From SXRF01 sp038043465 (GTDB lineage Bacteria; Pseudomonadota; Alphaproteobacteria; Rickettsiales; SXRF01), in contig JBBTBX010000005.1 of the NCBI GenBank assembly GCA_038043465.1, forward strand, positions 110,934 to 174,933: a stretch of DNA of 64,000 bases. The letters are read 5' to 3'. Shown piece by piece: positions 58,703 through 64,000 of the stretch. The first letter of the stretch is position 1; each line of letters begins with the position of its first letter. Position numbers and translations under genes: made by a program. Under the pieces are notes generated by a model. It was not told the DNA's origin. It ran no database searches and saw only the letters and a program-made list of their open reading frames with translations.

Positions 58703-59656
58703 TTATTTTGCAGCCCGCCCCCGCCCCACCAGCCATAAAAAACCGGCGGGGATGCTGGCGACAATAGCAAGCAGCCCGATCTGGATTGAAAGGGTTAGTG
58801 CGGCTTCCTGCGGCACTCCGATAAGACCTAAGAAAAACACCATCGCTGCCTCGCGCAGACCCCAGCCACCAATGGAAATCGGAATAATCGAAATCAGCAG
58901 CACCCACGGAATAAGTGTGAGGCAATCTATGAACGAAACTGGATTGCCAAGGCTTTCCGCCAGTATATAAGCCGTCATGCAAAAGCTGGCATGTGAAATT
59001 ATTGCATAGAAAAGTGAGCATAAACCAGCCTTAGGGCGCGCCATCACCGTGCGGATATTTTGCAGCAGAAACTCCATCCATTGCAATTTTTTCAAAAATT
59101 TGCTGCGGATAATTATTTTATCCATATGAAATAAAACCCACAGTCCGAATGCAACCAGCAGGAAATAAGCTGGCGTAATCAGCCACGCGCTGATGCCAAT
59201 ATAACCCGCAAGAATTGGCATGGTAAACCCGCCCATAACCCCAAGCGCGAGCAGCGCGATCATCCGGTCAATCACCACCGAACTGATAGCCAGTGGCAAC
59301 GGCACATGCTCGGCTTTTATCAGCCACACCCGCACCACATCGCCACCCACAGTCCCCGGCAGGCAGCAATTAAAAAATACGCTGATATAAAAAAACTTAA
59401 ATACACGGAGATACGATATAACCTGCGCCCCCGCACCGGCAATAGCTGCCATAATCACCCGCCAGCGCACCGCCCCCAGGGCAACCTGCACCATGAAGAA
59501 AAAACTTGCTCCTATAAACGCCATATGGTTCTGTCCGCGCAGCATTTTTTCAATTTCCTGCATATCCACACCCTGCGCCACAAGCCAGAAAACAAGCAGC
59601 ATCAAGGCTATTTTTGCTAGTAAGGAGAGGCTTTTGGAATATTTGGAAATGGACAT
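58703..59656 (-). CDS. Flippase-like membrane protein (LPG synthase TM / UPF0104 family)
   Basis: The 317-residue protein has about eight hydrophobic segments and the family features: FFNCCLPGTVGGDVVRVWLI, SSVVIDRMIALLALGVMGGF, and ISIIPISIGGWGLREAAMVF near the end. These are the hallmark loops of the lysylphosphatidylglycerol-synthase transmembrane domain used alone in lipid or polyprenol-linked export. Substrate unknown. Confidence 0.85.
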   Translation of the reverse strand: MSISKYSKSLSLLAKIALMLLVFWLVAQGVDMQEIEKMLRGQNHMAFIGASFFFMVQVALGAVRWRVIMAAIAGAGAQVISYLRVFKFFYISVFFNCCLPGTVGGDVVRVWLIKAEHVPLPLAISSVVIDRMIALLALGVMGGFTMPILAGYIGISAWLITPAYFLLVAFGLWVLFHMDKIIIRSKFLKKLQWMEFLLQNIRTVMARPKAGLCSLFYAIISHASFCMTAYILAESLGNPVSFIDCLTLIPWVLLISIIPISIGGWGLREAAMVFFLGLIGVPQEAALTLSIQIGLLAIVASIPAGFLWLVGRGRAAK

Positions 59657-59660
59657 AAGC

Positions 59661-59736
59661 GTAATTCGTACCTCGTAATTAGTAATTCGTGAAGAACTAA
59701 TTTACACTTTACGAATTACGAGGTACGAATTACGCT
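59661..59736. repeat. Heptanucleotide-repeat inverted pair (words GTAATTC and ACGAATT)
   Basis: The left arm is GTAATTC, GTACCTC, GTAATTA, GTAATTC. The right arm, 20 bp later, is ACGAATT, ACGAGGT, ACGAATT. The arms are complementary over about 28 bp including the variant unit (CCTC pairs with GAGG), the best-preserved example in the window. Confidence 0.85.
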
Positions 59737-59739
59737 ATC

Positions 59740-59801
59740 TACCAATAGTTTACATTGGTAACTTTTTGATTGACAGGCTCACCATATAGTTTACACTGGT
59801 A
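59740..59801. promoter_or_regulatory. Two operator-like sites before a toxin-antitoxin pair
   Basis: ATAGTTTACATTGGTA (59745-59760) and ATAGTTTACACTGGTA (59786-59801) are direct repeats 41 bp apart. The first is also part of an inverted repeat, TACCAAT and ATTGGTA with seven bases between. They flank the likely promoter and precede the toxin ATG by 4 bp, suiting autorepression by the antitoxin. Confidence 0.65.
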
Positions 59802-59804
59802 TCT

Positions 59805-60127
59805 ATGCAGACAATAATAGAATTTGGTGATTTTTATAAAAATTCTTTGAAACTCCTTGGGGTGGATGGACATGAAGAATTGGTAAGCTTCATAGCGTGT
59901 AATCCCAAAGCCGGAGATATAATTCAAGGAACAGGTGGATTTAGAAAACTGCGCTTCAAACGTTCTGGTATTGGTAAGAGCGGAGGAGCTAGAATAATCT
60001 ATTTTTTTTATACCCCAAATAAACCAATAATGCTGTTTATGATTATGCAAAGAATGAAATGGATAATCTTACCAGCAGTCAGAAAAACTGGCTCAATAAA
60101 CAATCAAAAATACTGAAAGGAGACTAA
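59805..60127 (+). pseudogene. RelE/HigB-type toxin with a C-terminal frameshift
   Basis: The N-terminal 80 residues match RelE-type toxins, including DIIQGTGGFRKLRFKRSGIG and GGARIIYFFYTPNKPIMLFM. After about 60041 the family ending appears in another frame, with KNEMDNLTSSQKNWLNK, ending at 60127. A single missing T would restore it. As read, the frame ends at 60116 with an unrelated tail, so the toxin is probably inactive or altered. The antitoxin gene that follows is intact. A sequencing error is possible. Confidence 0.75.
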
Positions 60128-60132
60128 AAATT

Positions 60133-60432
60133 ATGGATAAAAAATCTTTTGAGAAACTTATGAAAAGCGTACAGCAGGCTGTTGATTACGCCCAAGGTAA
60201 ACCTGTTGATAATATTCGTGAATATGTCGTTCATGTTCCCAAAAAAGTAAATGTAAAAAAAATCCGTAAAAAGCTTTGCATGACGCAAAAATCTTTCGCC
60301 GAAACTTTTGGATTTTCTTTGCAATCCGTTAAATATTGGGAATCTGATAGACGCGAGCCAGAAGCCGCTGCAAAGGTTTTACTTAATACTATTGCCTACA
60401 GCCCAGAAACCGTGATATTGGCGAATAGATAA
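60133..60432 (+). CDS. Helix-turn-helix antitoxin of the RelE-type pair
   Basis: The 99-residue protein has a helical N-terminus (KSFEKLMKSVQQAVDYAQGK) and a C-terminal Xre-like domain, KIRKKLCMTQKSFAETFGFS and SVKYWESDRREPEAAAKVLL. This is the HigA2/MqsA-type antitoxin arrangement. AAGGAG precedes the ATG. It follows the broken toxin by 5 bp from the restored stop. It is the likely ligand of the operators at 59740-59801. Confidence 0.88.
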   Translation: MDKKSFEKLMKSVQQAVDYAQGKPVDNIREYVVHVPKKVNVKKIRKKLCMTQKSFAETFGFSLQSVKYWESDRREPEAAAKVLLNTIAYSPETVILANR

Positions 60433-60437
60433 ACCAC

Positions 60438-60468
60438 AACTTTACTAACTACAAACTACTAAACTACG
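60438..60468. repeat. Heptamer-like repeats (ACTAACT, ACAAACT, ACTAAACT)
   Basis: Three ACTAACT-like units of 7-8 bp lie between the antitoxin gene and glmS. The same word is present at 21574-21594. Confidence 0.55.
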
Positions 60469-60476
60469 AGATTTAA

Positions 60477-62297
60477 ATGTGCGGAATAATTGGTATCACA
60501 GGTAAAAGGCAAGCTGCTCCACTCATCTTAAGCGGTTTAAAACAGCTTGAATATCGCGGCTATGATTCGGCGGGCATCGCCACCGTAATCGGTGGTGATA
60601 TTTCCTGCGTGCGCGCTAGTGGCAAACTCGTTAACCTCGAAACGCAGCTAGCTAAAACCCCACTCGACGGAATAATCGGCATTGGGCATACGCGCTGGGC
60701 AACGCACGGTGCGCCCAACGAAACCAACGCTCATCCGCATACGACTAAGAAAGTTGCAGTGGTTCATAACGGAATTATCGAAAATTTTCGTGAGCTACGT
60801 GAGGAATTATCTGGGCTTGGTTATAAATTTTCCAGCCAGACTGATACTGAAGTTGTGCCAGTTCTGGTCACACATTTTCTCGATAAAGGCTTATCTCCAG
60901 AAAACGCTGTTTCCGCTACTCTGAAACGGTTGCATGGTGCTTACGCCCTTGCATTTATCTTCACGCAGCAACCCGACCTTCTGATTGCAGCCCGCAGCGG
61001 CCCACCGCTTGCCGTTGGTTATGGTGACGGTGAAATGTTCATCGGCTCAGATGCTATTGCACTTGCTCAGCTAACCTCGCGTATTTCCTATCTGGAAGAT
61101 GGCGACTGGGCGGTGCTGACACCAAATTCCGTGATATTCTACGATGCAAATGATAAGGTGGTGGAGCGCAAAATAATCCAGTCCGGTTATAATATCGGCT
61201 CGGTCGGCAAAGATAATTACAGCCACTACATGAAAAAAGAAATTCATGACCAGCCAGCCGTGGTTGGCGAAGCTCTCAAAATGTTTATAAATCCAGTAAC
61301 GCTGGATATAAACCTGCCCGCTCTCACTTTTGATTTAGCGAGCATAGAACGCATCCAGATTATCGCCTGCGGCACTTCCTATTATTCAGCGAATGTCGCT
61401 AAATACTGGCTGGAATCATTGGCAAAAATCCCTGTCGAAATTGATATTGCCTCGGAATACCGCTACCGCAGTCCGGTGGTCGATAAAAAAGGTTTGACCA
61501 TCGTAATTTCACAGTCCGGAGAAACCGCTGATACTCTGGCGGTTCTGCGTTTTGTAAAGCCAATTCACCCTGTCCTTGCCATAGTGAATGTTCCTGAAAG
61601 CAGCATCGCCCGCGAAGCAACGAGCGTTCTATACACCTACGCAGGGCCAGAAATCGGCGTTGCCTCCACCAAAGCTTTCACCACCCAGCTTGCAACCCTT
61701 GCCTGCTTCACCATCGCCCTCGCCAAAACCCGTAAAACCATTGACGGCGCGCGCGCGCAGGAGCTATGCAAATTGCTGCTGGAAGTTCCAACGCAAATGT
61801 CCGACATCCTTATGCTGGACAATCAAATAAACGCACTGGCGCACAACCTCACCCATGCCCGCGACATGCTCTATATCGGGCGCGGCACGAGCTACGCTAT
61901 AGCGATGGAAGGCGCGCTGAAGATGAAAGAAATTTCCTATATCCACGCCGAAGCCTACGCTGCCGGTGAACTTAAGCACGGACCAATCGCCTTGATTGAC
62001 GAGAAAATGCCAGTGATCGTTCTCGCGCCATCCGATGCGCTATTTGAAAAAACTGCCTCCAACCTGCAGGAAGCGGCAGCGCGTGGCGGCAAAATAATCC
62101 TAATAAGCGATGAAAAAGGTATTGATAACATGGGCGATATCGTCACCGCCAGCATTAAACTACCAACCGCCGATACCTTCGTCACCCCCCTGCTCTACAG
62201 TCTGCCAGTGCAGCTCCTATCCTACCATGTGGCAGTGCTGAAAGGCACCGATGTTGACCAACCCCGCAACCTCGCTAAGTCGGTTACGGTGGAGTAG
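60477..62297 (+). CDS. glmS: Glutamine-fructose-6-phosphate aminotransferase
   Basis: The 606-residue enzyme begins MCGIIGITG, with Cys 2 as the glutaminase nucleophile. GHTRWATHGAPNETNAHPH and a conserved SIS double domain follow (IACGTSYYSANVAKYWLESL, VISQSGETADTLAVLRF, YIGRGTSYAIAMEGALKMKE). It ends in the signature DVDQPRNLAKSVTVE. It makes glucosamine-6-phosphate for peptidoglycan and lipopolysaccharide. GAG is the only weak ribosome site. No glmS riboswitch is seen upstream. Confidence 0.98.
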   Translation: MCGIIGITGKRQAAPLILSGLKQLEYRGYDSAGIATVIGGDISCVRASGKLVNLETQLAKTPLDGIIGIGHTRWATHGAPNETNAHPHTTKKVAVVHNGIIENFRELREELSGLGYKFSSQTDTEVVPVLVTHFLDKGLSPENAVSATLKRLHGAYALAFIFTQQPDLLIAARSGPPLAVGYGDGEMFIGSDAIALAQLTSRISYLEDGDWAVLTPNSVIFYDANDKVVERKIIQSGYNIGSVGKDNYSHYMKKEIHDQPAVVGEALKMFINPVTLDINLPALTFDLASIERIQIIACGTSYYSANVAKYWLESLAKIPVEIDIASEYRYRSPVVDKKGLTIVISQSGETADTLAVLRFVKPIHPVLAIVNVPESSIAREATSVLYTYAGPEIGVASTKAFTTQLATLACFTIALAKTRKTIDGARAQELCKLLLEVPTQMSDILMLDNQINALAHNLTHARDMLYIGRGTSYAIAMEGALKMKEISYIHAEAYAAGELKHGPIALIDEKMPVIVLAPSDALFEKTASNLQEAAARGGKIILISDEKGIDNMGDIVTASIKLPTADTFVTPLLYSLPVQLLSYHVAVLKGTDVDQPRNLAKSVTVE

Positions 62298-62328
62298 AGT
62301 CCACCTTGCCATACCCGCACCTCTCTCC

Positions 62329-62412
62329 GTCATTGCGAGCAACTGCAAGGAGCGTGGCAATCCAGAAAATTCTAGCACAAAAACTGGATTGCATCGTTAC
62401 GCTCGAAATGAT
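62329..62412. repeat. GTCATTGCGAG-family palindromic element, decayed copy
   Basis: The 84-bp unit begins GTCATTGCGAGC and contains GTGGCAATCCAG and ACTGGATTGC. It ends GCTCGAAATGAT, a mutated form of the normal CGCAATGAC end. It lies just after glmS. Confidence 0.8.
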
Positions 62413-62467
62413 AAAGTGAAATCATTATAATTCAATATATTACCGCCTTCACACGCAACCAATCCAA

Positions 62468-62498
62468 TTTTTCACAAAATTGTAACAATAATTTACTA
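62468..62498 (+). promoter_or_regulatory. 31-bp upstream box, copy 1 of 2
   Basis: A 31-bp string containing TTCACAAAATTGTAACAATA is perfectly repeated at 63362-63392. It ends 65 bp before the ATG at 62564. The TTGTAACAA core is like TTGTCACAA at 30968. It is a likely shared promoter or regulator site. Confidence 0.65.
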
Positions 62499-62563
62499 TT
62501 TTCACGTGTTAAAATGAACTACATAACCTTAACATTTTAATATATATCTTTATAAAATTACCT

Positions 62564-63286
62564 ATGGCAAATGTCACAGAAAAAGAAATTCATGATGCAG
62601 AAATAAATACTTCTTTTCTCAGCGGAAATGGGCTGGCAATACGCTTGGTTATACTGGATGCAGTACAGCGTTATCACACAGCAGAGGAGAGAGGAGACCT
62701 TTCTCCACAGGAGAAAAAAGACTTGATTATACAGCTAACAAAAGATGCCGCCCGCGGAGCAAAAGACGGCATATTTATTGGTACTTGGCCCATTAAATTC
62801 GATCTAACTTTAACCCCGGCACAAAAGGAACTCACAGCACGGGCATATGAGAAGTTTTTTGGAAGCAAAAACGCTGAACAAATTGCCGATTTCATAGATG
62901 ACGAGAAGCTAATAGGAATAATTAAAAAAATGCCTCCCATTAAAGGCAAGAATGCTGATGAGCTTATGAACGAAGCTTCAAAAATCTCAAAGGATCAACA
63001 AAAAAGCGAGAGTCCGCTTAATATGTCTGAACTTTATAAAAGCAAGGATATTTTCGAGGAAGTAGCTAAAAAACATGGAATATTGTATGCTAAAAAAGAT
63101 GGCGTTGAACAAAAACTTGGAGACTATATGGAGGCTGCAATAAAAGAGGTAAAAACAGAAATTACCGCAAAACTGAAAAATAGCCCCGCAATAGACTGGC
63201 AGAGTTTTAATCATGCTCAACCATTAACACCACTACCAACAAGATCTAACATTGCCCCATCCACCGGCAGGAATTATACCGTATAA
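62564..63286 (+). CDS. Unrecognised soluble accessory protein with a Pro/Thr-rich tail
   Basis: The 240-residue protein has helical segments (AIRLVILDAVQRYHTAEERG, KKDLIIQLTKDAARGAKDGI), then LTPAQKELTARAYEKFFGSK and KLGDYMEAAIKEVKTEITAK. The last 30 residues are extended: PLTPLPTRSNIAPSTGRNYT plus V. No signal or membrane segment is seen. It shares a perfect 31-bp upstream box with the gene at 63441. Possible secretion substrate (inference). Confidence 0.6.
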   Translation: MANVTEKEIHDAEINTSFLSGNGLAIRLVILDAVQRYHTAEERGDLSPQEKKDLIIQLTKDAARGAKDGIFIGTWPIKFDLTLTPAQKELTARAYEKFFGSKNAEQIADFIDDEKLIGIIKKMPPIKGKNADELMNEASKISKDQQKSESPLNMSELYKSKDIFEEVAKKHGILYAKKDGVEQKLGDYMEAAIKEVKTEITAKLKNSPAIDWQSFNHAQPLTPLPTRSNIAPSTGRNYTV

Positions 63287-63361
63287 CACTACCAAAAATC
63301 CCTCCTGCAGGATTATCATTAATAATCAACATATTAGCAATATATCAGCAACCGCCGACCA

Positions 63362-63392
63362 TTTTTCACAAAATTGTAACAATAATTTACTA
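63362..63392 (+). promoter_or_regulatory. 31-bp upstream box, copy 2 of 2
   Basis: Identical to 62468-62498. It ends 48 bp before the ATG at 63441. The sequence following the two boxes differs, so this is not just a recent duplication of the whole leader. Confidence 0.65.
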
Positions 63393-63440
63393 ATCTCTTG
63401 TGTTATTATCGGGCGATAACTTAAATTTTAAGGAATTTTT

Positions 63441-63800
63441 ATGGCAGAAAAACAAACAGCAAAATCAGATACCCCAAAGTTTGATAAACTTCCAAAGGAA
63501 GAGCAGACTCTGATTAATAATATTATAAGCTCTGAGAGAATAGTGGAAATATATCAGCATCCAGAAAAAAGGGGCGAAAAATATCGTGATAGTGAAGAAC
63601 ATAAGAAACATGTCATAGAGCGCAAAGAAACGTTTGCAGATTTCTCAAAATCCGACCTGCAAGCAATTTTTAAAATAACAGAAACTTTACGCGCAACAGA
63701 AACATCTAAATGCGTGGATAGTAACTACAGCGCACCTTGCCCTACTCCTCCGTCACCACCGCTTGTTCCTGGTTCAGACGGCAGATATACCAGAGGATAA
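63441..63800 (+). CDS. Small unrecognised accessory protein with a Pro-rich, basic tail
   Basis: The 119-residue protein has a Lys-rich start and the segment FDKLPKEEQTLINNIISSER, then a charged helical middle (EEHKKHVIERKETFADFSKS). The Pro-rich end is APCPTPPSPPLVPGSDGRYT followed by RG. AAGGAA precedes the ATG. The N-terminal segment resembles that of the protein at 54542. It lies 3 bp before the next small gene. Confidence 0.58.
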   Translation: MAEKQTAKSDTPKFDKLPKEEQTLINNIISSERIVEIYQHPEKRGEKYRDSEEHKKHVIERKETFADFSKSDLQAIFKITETLRATETSKCVDSNYSAPCPTPPSPPLVPGSDGRYTRG

Positions 63801-63803
63801 ATT

Positions 63804-63977
63804 ATGACTGATAACAAAGCATCTGAAACTGAATATGATTTTCGTGAATATTATAGACAGCAAAGAATTGACAAATTAATGGCATTAGAAGAGGACTTGG
63901 CGTCCAAACAAGGTGAAGATAAATATCATCAATATCTTGACGATTCCGCCCATTCTATTTTGAAGTGCAACGGTTAA
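63804..63977 (+). CDS. Very small acidic accessory protein
   Basis: The 57-residue frame is MTDNKASETEYDFREYYRQQ, a helical acidic middle (KLMALEEDLASKQGEDKYHQ) and the end LDDSAHSILKCNG. AGAGGATA precedes the ATG, which lies 3 bp after the preceding gene, so it is probably translated with it. No family recognised. The MTD-type start is like those at 29034 and 29380. Confidence 0.5.
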   Translation: MTDNKASETEYDFREYYRQQRIDKLMALEEDLASKQGEDKYHQYLDDSAHSILKCNG

Positions 63978-64000
63978 AAATTTCCTGAGGTGTTTTCCAC

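Noticed and set aside
60438..60476. glmS ribozyme/riboswitch in front of glmS
   Set aside because: Only about 45 bp separate the antitoxin gene from glmS and they consist of heptamer repeats; there is no room for the ribozyme.

Overview
The window is chromosomal DNA of an alphaproteobacterium, most likely a deep-branching, flagellated member of the Rickettsiales or a close relative. The evidence is a virB3-virB4-virB6-virB6-virB6 type IV secretion block of the kind found in Rickettsiales, a CtrA-type cell-cycle regulator with a CtrA box upstream, alphaproteobacterial gene orders (fabD-fabG-acpP-fabF-mltG divergent from rpsF-rpsR; DUF2232 next to rplI), ankyrin-type proteins, and very many short palindromic repeats. 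Unlike reduced Rickettsia, it keeps flagellar genes and branched-chain amino acid synthesis (ilvBN). Taxonomy is inferred from gene content; no 16S gene is present.

Layout. 1-8.1 kb: flagellar operon fliN (partial)-flbD-flhA-flhF-flhG-fliK. 8.1-9.5 kb: a secreted beta-helix protein whose first codons contain a C10 tract. 10-19.1 kb: two unknown genes, then virB3, virB4, three virB6 genes and a fatty acid hydroxylase/sterol desaturase. 19.3-25.2 kb: a small protein ending in a FliM-like motif, a PAS_5 protein, mltG and the fatty acid synthesis cluster. 25.7-28.8 kb: rpsF, rpsR and ilvN/ilvB. 29.0-30.9 kb: four small genes including an ankyrin protein. 31.2-35.5 kb: dnaB, two toxin-antitoxin pairs, alr. 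35.7-37.3 kb: three small paralogues that share a degenerate helical repeat with the 29-30 kb genes. 37.3-45.1 kb: rplI, DUF2232, ogt, lipoprotein, yidB, membrane protein, methyltransferase, lon. 45.3-49.7 kb: tRNA-Leu, a broken GIY-YIG gene, a spermidine-synthase-like membrane protein and three small accessory genes. 49.8-54.5 kb: ctrA, fliI and fliJ, the last two separated by a 2-kb block of antitoxin/toxin genes and an SPFH gene. 54.5-59.7 kb: an unknown coiled-coil protein, rodA, a terminase large subunit with a small partner, and a flippase-like membrane protein. 59.8-62.3 kb: a frameshifted RelE-type toxin with its antitoxin, then glmS. 62.6-64 kb: three more small accessory genes.

Two themes stand out. 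First, many small, unrecognised, polar proteins with short basic or glycine/serine-rich tails lie in scattered clusters. Several have a similar box about 50-70 bp before the start codon. Together with the secretion genes they are plausible co-regulated T4SS substrates, which is inference. Second, the intergenic DNA is densely populated by repeats of three kinds: palindromes bounded by GTCAT and ATGAC, longer inverted repeats resembling non-autonomous elements, and loci built of degenerate heptamers arranged in opposing arms. One GTCAT palindrome lies in frame inside flhF, and heptamer tracts lie inside flbD and fliK. A 41-bp duplication of the 3' end of fliI brackets an orphan higA antitoxin gene, suggesting a small inserted cassette.
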